NCBI RefSeq assembly: GCF_003402235.1
Contig: NZ_QEWO01000003.1
Span: 434,001-498,000, forward strand
Direction of reading: 5' to 3'
DNA length: 64,000 nucleotides
DNA from: Parahaliea mediterranea
GTDB taxonomy: Bacteria; Pseudomonadota; Gammaproteobacteria; Pseudomonadales; Halieaceae
The notes under the pieces were generated by a model, which was given only the letters and a program-made list of their open reading frames with translations, ran no database searches and had not been told where the DNA came from. How positions within the stretch are numbered: position 1 is the first letter of the stretch; each line of letters begins with the position of its first letter. Below are positions 8,828 through 17,447 of this stretch, piece by piece. The position numbers and the translations under genes are program-made.

Positions 8828-10183
8828 CTACTGCAAAGCAGGCCCAAGTCGTTTCAAGTGGCCGAATTGACCGATGGCGTAAAGCGCCAGAATCAACGCG
8901 GCGGCGCAGGCCCCTACGCCCACCAACGCCAGGGAATAGCGCAGAGCCAGCGGATCCTCAAATAGAAAGTCCGTCAGGACGGCAACCAGGGTTGGGCCAA
9001 GTCCAAGCCCGACTATATTGATCGCAAAAAGATAAAAGGCGGCTGCCTGGGCCCTGAGCCGGTTGGGCGTAACTTCATGGATTGCCGCCATGGCAACGCC
9101 CAGGGGAAGCCCGCCAATCAGATTCAGCAAGGCAATCAGCGCGAGGCAGTGCCAGGCATTGTCCAGTAGCGCCATGCTGGCAGCTGGCAACAACAGCGCC
9201 GCACTTCCCCAGACAGCCATCCTGAGATTGGCCAGATCGTCACCTGACGATAGGCGCCGACTGGCAATCCAACCGCCGGCAAGGATGCCAGTCGGACCGG
9301 ATATCAAGACCACTGCGCCATAATAGCGACTGACCTCCAGCGTTCCCCAGGCAAAGGTGCGCATAAAGAATGACGGCGCCCAAGCGGAAAGAGAATAGGA
9401 GTACATCACAAGGCAAGCCATTGTCAGACAAAAGCTGGCATAAAAACGCCAGCGCAAGGCGAACCACTGCATGGCCTCTCTGAAGGGAATCACTTCGTCA
9501 CCCCCACCGCCCTGACGCACTGGCTCACGGACAGTACACATCAGCAGGAAGAACACGACACCCGGAAGCCCCACCACGATGAAGGCCAACTGCCAGCTGT
9601 ATAACTCGCCCACCAATGGCAGCACTACGGAGCCAAGCGTATCGATCCATTCAATGACCATCCCGCCCAGAATCAGCGCTACGCCCCCGCCAAGAAAGAC
9701 CCCCAGCGTATAGACGCTCATGGCCCTGGCCCGCATTTCGCGGGGGAAATAATCGGCGATCATCGAATACGCCGCGGGCGACAGGGCCGCCTCGCCCACC
9801 CCCACACCCATGCGCGCCAGAAACAGGGCGCTGAAGCTCTTCGCCACCCCGCACAGGCAGGTCATCAGGCTCCATATCAGCACACCGATGGCAATGATGC
9901 TGCGGCGGCTTTTCGCATCCGCCAGGCGGGCAATGGGCATGCCCAAAAAGGTGTAGAACACCGCAAAGGCAAAACCGTAGAGCAGGCTGATCTCGGTATC
10001 GCTGAGCTGCAGGTCGCGCTTGATCGGCTCGATCAGCAGCACAATGATCGTCCGGTCAACAAACGAGAACATGTACAGCAGCATCAAAAGGCCGGTGACA
10101 TACCAGGCGTACCGAGGGTCGGGCCAGACGTGATCGTCATTTGCCGCGATGGTGTCAGAACGCATTCCTTGCGCACGATTCAT
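8828..10183 (-). CDS. MFS transporter, Spinster-like
   Basis: The protein has 451 residues with about 12 hydrophobic segments. The early motif YMFSFVDRTIIVLL and the loop RLADAKSRRSIIAIG are typical of Spinster-type major facilitators, which are common next to aromatic- and steroid-degradation genes in marine proteobacteria. It is probably an inner-membrane uptake carrier for a hydrophobic organic acid. It is divergent from the tandem-HxlR regulator gene at 10395, and the 211-base gap between them contains the shared TTGC-N6-AGACTAAC motif. The M20 gene follows 106 bases downstream. Confidence 0.85.
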   Translation of the reverse strand: MNRAQGMRSDTIAANDDHVWPDPRYAWYVTGLLMLLYMFSFVDRTIIVLLIEPIKRDLQLSDTEISLLYGFAFAVFYTFLGMPIARLADAKSRRSIIAIGVLIWSLMTCLCGVAKSFSALFLARMGVGVGEAALSPAAYSMIADYFPREMRARAMSVYTLGVFLGGGVALILGGMVIEWIDTLGSVVLPLVGELYSWQLAFIVVGLPGVVFFLLMCTVREPVRQGGGGDEVIPFREAMQWFALRWRFYASFCLTMACLVMYSYSLSAWAPSFFMRTFAWGTLEVSRYYGAVVLISGPTGILAGGWIASRRLSSGDDLANLRMAVWGSAALLLPAASMALLDNAWHCLALIALLNLIGGLPLGVAMAAIHEVTPNRLRAQAAAFYLFAINIVGLGLGPTLVAVLTDFLFEDPLALRYSLALVGVGACAAALILALYAIGQFGHLKRLGPALQ

Positions 10184-10319
10184 AGAGCTTGCCTGGATTA
10201 GGGCTGGGTCGACACCAAAGTTGTCTGGCTATCGAGCAACACGGTGCCATCACGCTGCATGCTGGCTATTGTCCCCGCCATGCTCAAAAAGGCTGGCATT
10301 GCATGGGAGGAGTTCATAC

Positions 10320-10337
10320 TTGCGTTATGAGACTAAC
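10320..10337 (+). promoter_or_regulatory. Shared operator candidate TTGC-N6-AGACTAAC (site 1)
   Basis: TTGC GTTATG AGACTAAC lies in the divergent region between the MFS gene and the first tandem-HxlR gene. It is one of six similar sequences in promoter regions of both catabolic loci. The regulator is inferred to be one or both tandem-HxlR proteins. Confidence 0.55.
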
Positions 10338-10394
10338 AGGCAACCCTCCCTATCGCAACGGTATTGATGTAGTCTTCCCCACCGGGGGCCAAGA

Positions 10395-11354
10395 ATGCAC
10401 TTTTCAACTTATATTCAATCGACAGCGATCACTCAGGGGCTTGAGGTGATTGGTGACCGCTGGACCGTCCTGATTATTCGTGACGCCTTTCTCGGGCGAA
10501 CGACTTTCGGCGAATTTCGCGACCATACCGGCGCCCCCCGCAGCACCTTGGTCAACCGGCTGGATAAGCTGGTCTTTAATGGCATCCTGTACAAAAACCC
10601 CTACAACTACACGCCTTTGCGATTCGAATACCGGCTGACTGACAAGGGGCGGGCGCTATATCCCTGGGCACTGCTTATCTGGGACTGGGATCGCAAGTGG
10701 GCGGACACCGCGGAAGACCAACTGCCACAGCGCATCTACCACAAGGGCTGCGATAGCTGGATGCGGCCGGTGGCAGCGTGTGCTCACTGCAAAGAGCCTC
10801 TGGCCCTGCGGGACATTGGCCACTCGGTCAACCATGACTATACAGCGCCCACCGCCAACACACGCAGCAAGCGACTCACGCGTGCGCGCAGCAATCGTGG
10901 TGGGGCTCCGGCCGACAAAAGTCTGTGGCATGTGACCGATGTCATCGCGGACCGCTGGACGCCACAAATCCTCGCTGCCTGCTTCTTTGGCATAGGGCGC
11001 TACGACGACTTTCGGCGCAAACTGGGGATTGCCACCAACATCCTCTCCGATCGCCTGAAACAGCTGGTAGAAACGGGGATACTGGTGCGCAATTCGTATC
11101 AGGAAAGCCCGCCACGGTACCGCTACGAACTGACCGAAAAGGGCGAGGCACTCTACCCCATCACCCTGGCCTTACAGCAATGGGTGCTTGAATGGATTCC
11201 CCAGGCAAACACCCTGCCGATACACCTGAAGCACACGCCCTGCGGTAAAACGCTGACGACGGCTGTTGTCTGCAATGTCTGCTCAGAACCACTGAAAGCG
11301 CACGAAGTTCGCTTTGTGTTTCGCGATGACAAAAGCAGGGACAACATCAAGTAG
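10395..11354 (+). CDS. Tandem-HxlR transcriptional regulator (copy 1)
   Basis: Two HxlR-type winged-helix domains are fused in one chain: about residues 10-105 (GDRWTVLIIRD, LVNRLDKLV, YRLTDKGRALYPW) and 178-270 (ADRWTPQILAA, LSDRLKQLV, YELTEKGEALYP). Normal HxlR proteins have one domain and act as dimers, so this chain resembles a pre-formed dimer. Each domain is followed by an identical Cys pattern H-x2-C-x9-C-x2-C (H116/C119/C129/C132 and H280/C283/C293/C296), which looks like a small metal-binding ribbon. A paralogue is at 49865. The effector is unknown; targets are probably the genes carrying the shared operator motif. Confidence 0.85.
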   Translation: MHFSTYIQSTAITQGLEVIGDRWTVLIIRDAFLGRTTFGEFRDHTGAPRSTLVNRLDKLVFNGILYKNPYNYTPLRFEYRLTDKGRALYPWALLIWDWDRKWADTAEDQLPQRIYHKGCDSWMRPVAACAHCKEPLALRDIGHSVNHDYTAPTANTRSKRLTRARSNRGGAPADKSLWHVTDVIADRWTPQILAACFFGIGRYDDFRRKLGIATNILSDRLKQLVETGILVRNSYQESPPRYRYELTEKGEALYPITLALQQWVLEWIPQANTLPIHLKHTPCGKTLTTAVVCNVCSEPLKAHEVRFVFRDDKSRDNIK

Positions 11355-11391
11355 GAAGTCCGGTACGGCAAATGCCGCCCCTCGCAGGCCC

Positions 11392-12225
11392 TTAGGCGGT
11401 ACCCAGCGAAAAGGAGCGCACACCAAAGCCGTTCTCTCCGGGTATGCCATGGCCCGCCTCTACGGTGTAGGCCCGTTTGCGCCAGCCGGAGAGTTCGAAC
11501 GCCTTCCAATTCTCTGCCGCGCCCGCCAGGCGATCCGCCAGGAGGTACATCACCAGCGGATGGCTGCCCATGCCGAGATGACTGCAATTGACACCGACAT
11601 TCTCCACTGACGCGCTACCCAGCGGGTCTATACAGTAATCCCAACTGGCAATGCCATCGCTATAGCTGTAAACCGCTGTGCAGGGTACGGGCGGTGGGTG
11701 CTGCCACACCGCATCCGGATCACTCAGCGAGTCCATCCCGTTGCCCTTCAGGTATTTATAGATCTTCACGATGGGGCCATTAACAGGATGCCCCGCCGGT
11801 ATGCGAAACGGGCTTGCCAGTGTAACAACGCGGTCGACAAGGTCTGGCATTTCGTGCGCCAGCAACCGCGCATGGATGCCACCCAGGCTCCAACCGACAA
11901 GCCTCACCGGCTTGGCATGGCTATCGGCAATGCTATCGAGGCGCTCACGCAATTGGGCCACCAAATGCTTATCCAGCCCGGTATTGCGTTTGATGCCACT
12001 GCTATAGGTCGTATATCCCAGCCCCCGCAGCCAGCCACGAATGGCCAAGGTGCTTCGGTCACTTGCAAGGTAACCTGGAAGTACCAGCACAGGATTGCTC
12101 TCTCCCCGAGGCAAGGTGTGCAGCAGCGGGACCAACAGCGGAAGCATCGCACTTTCATAGACAAACCGCGCTTCTGAGACGGGCCAGGTCAGCGGCGGGC
12201 GGATGGTGGTCATTTCGTCACTCAT
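11392..12225 (-). CDS. Alpha/beta hydrolase, lipase-like
   Basis: The hydrolase core begins near LVLPGYLASD, and the nucleophile elbow GWSLGG supplies the Ser. HLGMGSHPL near the end probably supplies the His. The family includes triacylglycerol lipases and esterases. The start at 12225 (MSDEMTT) is chosen because the longer frame to 12381 overlaps the upstream WS/DGAT gene, while this start follows that gene's stop by four bases. The tight spacing makes a two-gene operon with WS/DGAT, consistent with turnover of storage lipid esters. There is no signal peptide, so it is likely cytoplasmic. Confidence 0.8.
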   Translation of the reverse strand: MSDEMTTIRPPLTWPVSEARFVYESAMLPLLVPLLHTLPRGESNPVLVLPGYLASDRSTLAIRGWLRGLGYTTYSSGIKRNTGLDKHLVAQLRERLDSIADSHAKPVRLVGWSLGGIHARLLAHEMPDLVDRVVTLASPFRIPAGHPVNGPIVKIYKYLKGNGMDSLSDPDAVWQHPPPVPCTAVYSYSDGIASWDYCIDPLGSASVENVGVNCSHLGMGSHPLVMYLLADRLAGAAENWKAFELSGWRKRAYTVEAGHGIPGENGFGVRSFSLGTA

Positions 12226-12229
12226 ACAG

Positions 12230-13639
12230 CTACTCCAATTTAAATGCGGCCAGAAGCTCATCGCATGCGGCATCGAGATACCCGGCCAGGTTGCCAATAT
12301 CGGGAAGCATACCCCTACAGGAGCTAAGAGAAAGGCACAGCGTACCGTTGTAGCTGCTGGCCAATACCAACAACCCGACACCGTCTATGACTGGACCACA
12401 GCCCCAAATAGAGAGTAGACGTGCGCCACAAAAGTACAGTGGTTGCTGCGGACCTGGCACATTGGTAATTACCGCATTACTCAATCGGGTGCGCGCACCA
12501 AGCCCCATGCCATTGACCAAACGACCTGCCAGTGCCAGCGTAACGGAAGGGATGTTGTGCTGCAGCTCAGTCATCTGCCGCGCGCTGACTGCATCCATGG
12601 TCACTTTCGAAGCCCGGGTAATATCGCTGATACGCCTGAGGCGTTCGCGCGGGTCAGGCTCATCGGTCACCAGCGAACAACTCATCAGCGTCACCTGATT
12701 ACCCGGATCCCGTTGCGACGCCGAGCGGGTGCTGATCGGTACCAGAGCCACCAGGCTCTGGTCGGGCAACTCCTGTTGCTGGAGAAGGAAGCGCCTTAAT
12801 GCACCAGATACCACGGCGAGCACCACATCATTCACCGTCACTCCGGGCACCTGTTCCTTGATCTTCTTAAACGTTGCGAGCTTGAACTGGTGGCCATCAA
12901 AAACGCGATGCGGCGACACCTTGCCATTGAAACGGGTCTGAGGCACCGAAGTGGCGGCACCTTCATTGCCACTGCGGTAGGACAGCGCCATGCGACCCAG
13001 GGTGGGGAAGGTAACCGCCAGCGATCGAGCAAGGCGGAATGGCTGGCGAACGTTGTTGTAAAGCACCCGGCTAAACAGTGCAACAGGCCCCGGCAAAGCG
13101 CGCGGTCGCCAATCCTCTTCACTGGTGGAGGACGGGGCTGCGGGATCGAGGTCATGCAGTGCACCAAGCAAATCAATTGCGGTTGAACCGTCGATGGCGG
13201 CGTGGTGGTACTTGGCAATAATCGCAAAACTGCCCTTGGGCAGGTTTTTGATGTTGTCCAGCCCCTCAACCACGTACATTTCCCATGCCGGCCGACTCAT
13301 ATCGAGTGGGCGGGAATGAATACGCGCCGCCTGGATGCAGAACTGACGCCAGTCTCCGGGCTTCGGCAAGGCAATATGACGGACGTGGAACTCGATATCG
13401 AAACTGGCGTCATCCACCCAATAAGGGTAGTCAACACTGAATGGCACCTGGTACAACTTTTGCCGAAACACCGGTGAGCGCGACAGCCTTGACTCGATGT
13501 GATCAAGGATGCGCTTAAAACGCAGCACGCCGCGCTTTACCGTCGACTGGTCATAGAGATAGACACTGGTGAGGTGGTTGTACTTGCCCTCTCCCTCCAT
13601 GTAAATAAACGCTGAATCCAATCCACTTAGTTGCCGCAC
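12230..13639 (-). CDS. Wax ester synthase/diacylglycerol acyltransferase
   Basis: The 469-residue protein has the normal bacterial WS/DGAT length. The condensing motif HHAAIDG is at residues 145-151 (HHxxxDG consensus), and the conserved N-terminus resembles LSGLDSAFIYME. A later block around NAVITNVPGPQQPLY is also typical. The enzyme esterifies fatty alcohols or diacylglycerol with acyl-CoA to make neutral storage lipid at the inner membrane. It is first in an operon with the lipase-like gene. The pair implies synthesis and mobilisation of wax esters or triacylglycerol. Confidence 0.93.
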   Translation of the reverse strand: MRQLSGLDSAFIYMEGEGKYNHLTSVYLYDQSTVKRGVLRFKRILDHIESRLSRSPVFRQKLYQVPFSVDYPYWVDDASFDIEFHVRHIALPKPGDWRQFCIQAARIHSRPLDMSRPAWEMYVVEGLDNIKNLPKGSFAIIAKYHHAAIDGSTAIDLLGALHDLDPAAPSSTSEEDWRPRALPGPVALFSRVLYNNVRQPFRLARSLAVTFPTLGRMALSYRSGNEGAATSVPQTRFNGKVSPHRVFDGHQFKLATFKKIKEQVPGVTVNDVVLAVVSGALRRFLLQQQELPDQSLVALVPISTRSASQRDPGNQVTLMSCSLVTDEPDPRERLRRISDITRASKVTMDAVSARQMTELQHNIPSVTLALAGRLVNGMGLGARTRLSNAVITNVPGPQQPLYFCGARLLSIWGCGPVIDGVGLLVLASSYNGTLCLSLSSCRGMLPDIGNLAGYLDAACDELLAAFKLE

Positions 13640-13834
13640 AACGACCCTCCTAAAACAAGGCTGGTAGAGACCGCCTGTCTATGGTTTTTATTTTTGTGCT
13701 ACACCCCGGCAGCTCCGCACCAGTACATTGCATGGAAAATACCTCGGCACGCAATGGCCACCTTATCGCGGCTACGGCACGCCACGTCGAAAATAACTGG
13801 GCACTGAATGTGCCCGGCCAGTGGCGCCCGTTCA

Positions 13835-16075
13835 TCAGAACCAGTAGTAGTTGAAGGTGGCCCCGTAGGTGCGCGGTGGCGCCAGAACATCCACAGCGCC
13901 ACCGAAGGTATCCACGATGCGGTGAATCGGATACTGCTCGTCATTGAGGTTTTTACCCCACAGCGACAGGTCCCAGTTTCCGCCCTGGGAGGTGTACTTC
14001 AGCGAGGTATCGTAAACGACGTAGCCGTCAATCAAGGATCGGCCGTTATTGCTGGAATCCTGGAAGAACTCGCCACTGTAGGCGGCCGTACCGCTGAGAT
14101 CGAGGAATGCGCCGCTCTCCAATGGCCAGTGATATGCCAGGGTCAAAGCACCGGATTTATTCGGTGAACGGGCCAGTTCGTTGCCACTGTAATCCACTAC
14201 AGTGCCGGTATTGGGGTTGAACAGCGTATAGTCCTTGTATTCGTGGTCCATGAAGGCCAGGTTGCCGGACAATGTCAGGCCCTCTGTCAGCGCGGCGGAG
14301 AAATCCACTTCGATACCTTGCACTGATGCCTCCTTGGCATTGTCAGCGACCAACTGCAGGCTGATCAGCTGAAATACCTGCAGATCTTCATAATCCAAGT
14401 CGAAGGCAGACACGTTCAGGCGCAGTCGATTGTCAAACCACTGGGTTTTGGCACCAATTTCAAGATTGGTCGCAAGCTCAGGCTCCAACGCCCGTTCAGC
14501 GACATCGGCCGATGTCGCCTGGGAAACAAAAGCGCCGCTCTTGTACCCGCGCGATGCAGTAAAGTACAGCAGGTGATCATCAGACACATTCCAGTCCAGC
14601 GACAATCGCGGGCTTACTTCGCCCCATGAATCATCCGACTTTGCCAGATAGTCCGTCCCCGGTCCCAGAGGAATGGCCGCTGGCGAACCGTCCTTTACGT
14701 TATCCGTAGCGGCCTGCTTGATGTCCTTATCATCGCGGGTATAGCGGGCGCCCAATGTCAACGCCAGGCTGGACGAAATATCGTAGGTAACTTGGCCGAA
14801 CACCGCGTAGCTTTCCGTGGTGTTGTCCTGAGTAAACGATACGTTCCCACTGAAGGGAGCAAAGCCCGCCGGCAGCAAGGTGGTATCAAAGGTCTCGATG
14901 CGGTCAACCGTTTCCCTCAGGTAATACAAGCCCACAACCCAGTGGGCGTTGGCTGAATCGCCCGCCAGTCGCAGTTCCTGCGAAAATTGTTCGGCGCCTT
15001 CATCGGCGTTATTCACTACCCCGACCAATCCCGGGGGCGAATCGAAGCCTCCCAAATTCTGCAGCCAAGAGAGGTCGCTCTTGCGATAGGCCGAAAGCGA
15101 CGTGAACGTGCCCCATTCAATATCTACATCTGCCCGCAGGAGGGCACCATATACCTCCCTTTCTTGATATTGCTTGACGCGGTTGTCGCACTTGCGAGGA
15201 TCAGGCGTCGTATCCGCCGCTGCCTGATTGGCGGGAACATAAGCGCCACCAAAGGGCTGGCCAGGAGAATTCAGTTCCGTCATGTAGCGGCACGGGCCGT
15301 TGTTATCGTCCTTTGAATAATCAACACCGAGCAAGATATCGGTGACATCATTCGGGGTAATGGCAAGTTGGGCTCGCGTGCTCAGGTTGTCGACATCGTC
15401 CAGTTCCTGGCCGTTGCGGGTATTTTTGGCAAAGCCATCGCGGTCACGCTTGGAGAAGGTGAATTTACCGGCGATATTGTCTGACAATGAGCCATTAACG
15501 TAGCCGCGGTACACCTGGAGGTTTTCGTTACCGATGGTCACCCCAGCCTTGGCGTCAAATTCATGGGTGGGTTTGGTGGTGTAGAAATTGATGGCGCCGC
15601 CGGCAACGTTCTTTCCGTACAGTGTACCCTGCGGCCCGCGTAGCACCTCGATACGATCCAGGTCGTACAGATCAAGGGATGATGCGCCAGGCCGCCCCAA
15701 ATAAACCTCGTCGATGAACACCGCTACTGCCGGATCGGATCCGGCCGAGTCATTGGAGTTACCGATACCGCGCAGGTATATCTGCGGCTCACCAATATTG
15801 AAGGTACTGATATTGAGGTTGGGAGTCTGCAGCGAAATATCGCCCAACTCAGTAATACCAGCGGGACCGACCTGGTCACCGCTAAACACAGAAACCGATA
15901 GCGGGACGTCCTGCAGATTTTGACTGCGCTTTTCCGCCGTCACCACCACCTCTTCAAGAACAGCCTGGGCTAGGACATGACTACTATTAGCGGCCACCAC
16001 AGCGGCCGCAAGGGCGGCTCCTACAGCCTGATAAGCCTGAATGCGACTGGTCATATTGTTCACCTTGTTATTCAC
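13835..16075 (-). CDS. TonB-dependent outer-membrane receptor (copy 1)
   Basis: The protein has 746 residues with an N-terminal signal (about 1-36), a TonB-box-like EEVVVTAEKRSQNLQDVPLS, a plug domain (LRGPQGTLYGKNVAGGA, INFYT) and a beta-barrel ending in an aromatic residue (FNYYWF). It belongs to the group of receptors common in sphingomonads and marine gammaproteobacteria near catabolic genes, not to classic siderophore receptors. It is divergent from cassette A across a 434-base control region, suggesting it imports the cassette's substrate. The receptor at 50900 is the counterpart near cassette B and shares the same TonB-box, plug motifs and overall order. Confidence 0.9.
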   Translation of the reverse strand: MNNKVNNMTSRIQAYQAVGAALAAAVVAANSSHVLAQAVLEEVVVTAEKRSQNLQDVPLSVSVFSGDQVGPAGITELGDISLQTPNLNISTFNIGEPQIYLRGIGNSNDSAGSDPAVAVFIDEVYLGRPGASSLDLYDLDRIEVLRGPQGTLYGKNVAGGAINFYTTKPTHEFDAKAGVTIGNENLQVYRGYVNGSLSDNIAGKFTFSKRDRDGFAKNTRNGQELDDVDNLSTRAQLAITPNDVTDILLGVDYSKDDNNGPCRYMTELNSPGQPFGGAYVPANQAAADTTPDPRKCDNRVKQYQEREVYGALLRADVDIEWGTFTSLSAYRKSDLSWLQNLGGFDSPPGLVGVVNNADEGAEQFSQELRLAGDSANAHWVVGLYYLRETVDRIETFDTTLLPAGFAPFSGNVSFTQDNTTESYAVFGQVTYDISSSLALTLGARYTRDDKDIKQAATDNVKDGSPAAIPLGPGTDYLAKSDDSWGEVSPRLSLDWNVSDDHLLYFTASRGYKSGAFVSQATSADVAERALEPELATNLEIGAKTQWFDNRLRLNVSAFDLDYEDLQVFQLISLQLVADNAKEASVQGIEVDFSAALTEGLTLSGNLAFMDHEYKDYTLFNPNTGTVVDYSGNELARSPNKSGALTLAYHWPLESGAFLDLSGTAAYSGEFFQDSSNNGRSLIDGYVVYDTSLKYTSQGGNWDLSLWGKNLNDEQYPIHRIVDTFGGAVDVLAPPRTYGATFNYYWF

Positions 16076-16509
16076 CTTTATAGAACGATGGGCTCGCCAT
16101 CACACTTAATTGCATTATTGAACTTACTGATTTTGATTTTCACCGTCAATGCCATTTTTACCGGCCGGGTCCAAAGCGCTCGCCTGACCAGCTTCCAGCC
16201 TCGCCATCCCCGCTCCGCCAAAAACATTCCGCGCCTGGAAATTATTCGATATTAATCAATGATATATAAACTTTAGCGAGTTCTGTGACGATACTTTCAA
16301 CACCGCACCCTGCACTGTGAGACGGGAGAAAACGAGCGCTCGCGATGACGATAATTTAGAATATTCATCATATGAATTGCATTATAAGACCATAATGGAT
16401 AGCCTGCGCACAAAGTTGACAACAACAGGGTAGTTCCGGCCCGTGCGCTTGCAGCGCTCTGCACACCGGCACCACTGCCGACATAATCTATAAAAGGAAG
16501 CCCAAGCCT
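16076..16509. promoter_or_regulatory. Divergent control region between TonB receptor 1 and cassette A
   Basis: This 434-base gap is AT-rich and has no coding frame I would support. It contains a perfect inverted repeat ATTCAT-CAT-ATGAAT at 16363-16377. Next to it is the motif TTGC ATTATA AGACCATA at 16377-16394. A weaker relative, TTGC ATTATT GAACTTAC, is at 16110-16127, close to the receptor start. A Shine-Dalgarno-like AAAGGAAG precedes the NMO gene. Confidence 0.6.
16377..16394 (+). promoter_or_regulatory. Shared operator candidate TTGC-N6-AGACCATA (site 2)
   Basis: TTGC ATTATA AGACCATA lies about 116 bases upstream of the cassette A start and abuts the inverted repeat at 16363-16377. It differs from the other sites in one base of the AGACT core (AGACC). 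Confidence 0.45.
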
Positions 16510-17418
16510 ATGTCGCCCATGTTTGCCAATTTGCGTCTGCCGGCCATCCAGGCGCCGATGTTCCTGCAGTCCGGACCAGACATGGTGATTGCCAGCTGCA
16601 AGTCCGGCGTGATCGGCACCTTCCCCTCGCTGAACACCCGCACGGTGGAGCAACTGGATGAATGGCTGAGCACCATCACCGAGGCCGTAGATAGCGCCAC
16701 CGATGCCCCCTGGGGTATCAACCTGATGATGCATCGCACCAACCTTCGGCGCGACGCAGATATGGCACTGGCGGTCAAATACCGCGCCCCGCTGGTCATT
16801 TCCGCACTGGGCAGCCCGCGCGATGCCATCGACGCGATTCACAGTTACGGCGGCAAGGTCTTTGCCGACGTGGTAACCACGGTGCACGCGCGCAAAGCCA
16901 TCGACGCTGGTGTCGATGGGCTGGTTCTGGTGGCGGCGGGCGCCGGTGGGCATACCGGCCAGCTATCCGGCTTTGCCTTTGTCGAGGAAGTGCGCACCTT
17001 CTGGGATGGCCCCATCGTGCTGGGCGGCGGCATTTCTTCCGGCCGGGCCATCCGCGCGGCAGAGGTACTGGGCGCAACCTACGCCTACCTGGGCACGCGC
17101 TTCATCGCCACCGACGAAAGCATGGCCGTGCAGGAATACAAGCAGATGGTGGTCGATGCCAGCGGCAGCGACATCATCTGTTCAGACGCCCTGACCGGGG
17201 TCAAGGCCAACTGGCTGCGCGGCAGCCTGATCAAAGCAGGCTTCGACCCCGACCACATGCCCAGCGCAGGCAAGATCGACATCACCCAGTCCTCGGGTGA
17301 CGCCAAGCGCTGGCGCGATGTGTGGGCCGCGGGCCAGGGGGTCGGGGCTATTGATGATGTGCTTCCTATCGCCACACTTGTCGACCGACTCGTCGGCGAA
17401 TACAACGCGGCAAAATAA
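16510..17418 (+). CDS. NMO/2-nitropropane-dioxygenase-like FMN protein (copy A)
   Basis: The 302-residue TIM-barrel flavoprotein has the family motifs QAPMF, GAGGHTG (phosphate/FMN loop with the conserved His) and GGGISSGRAIRAAEVLGA. Family members include nitronate monooxygenases and FabK-like enoyl reductases. In CoA-degradation clusters they often replace enoyl-CoA reductases or isomerases. A nitronate substrate is therefore not implied. It is the first gene of cassette A, 29 bases ahead of the ligase gene. Copy B is at 55826. The flavin-binding call is firm; the reaction is not. Confidence 0.8.
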   Translation: MSPMFANLRLPAIQAPMFLQSGPDMVIASCKSGVIGTFPSLNTRTVEQLDEWLSTITEAVDSATDAPWGINLMMHRTNLRRDADMALAVKYRAPLVISALGSPRDAIDAIHSYGGKVFADVVTTVHARKAIDAGVDGLVLVAAGAGGHTGQLSGFAFVEEVRTFWDGPIVLGGGISSGRAIRAAEVLGATYAYLGTRFIATDESMAVQEYKQMVVDASGSDIICSDALTGVKANWLRGSLIKAGFDPDHMPSAGKIDITQSSGDAKRWRDVWAAGQGVGAIDDVLPIATLVDRLVGEYNAAK

Positions 17419-17447
17419 TTCCAAGGGACTAGCCCGGGGAGAAGACA

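Noticed and set aside
8722-8847. Extended N-terminus of the M20 hydrolase gene
   Set aside because: It would precede a typical signal peptide and overlap the MFS gene, so the start at 8721 is preferred.
16110-16127. TTGC ATTATT GAACTTAC near the TonB receptor 1 start
   Set aside because: It matches the shared motif in the TTGC half but departs at two positions in the AGACT core, so it was not counted as a site.
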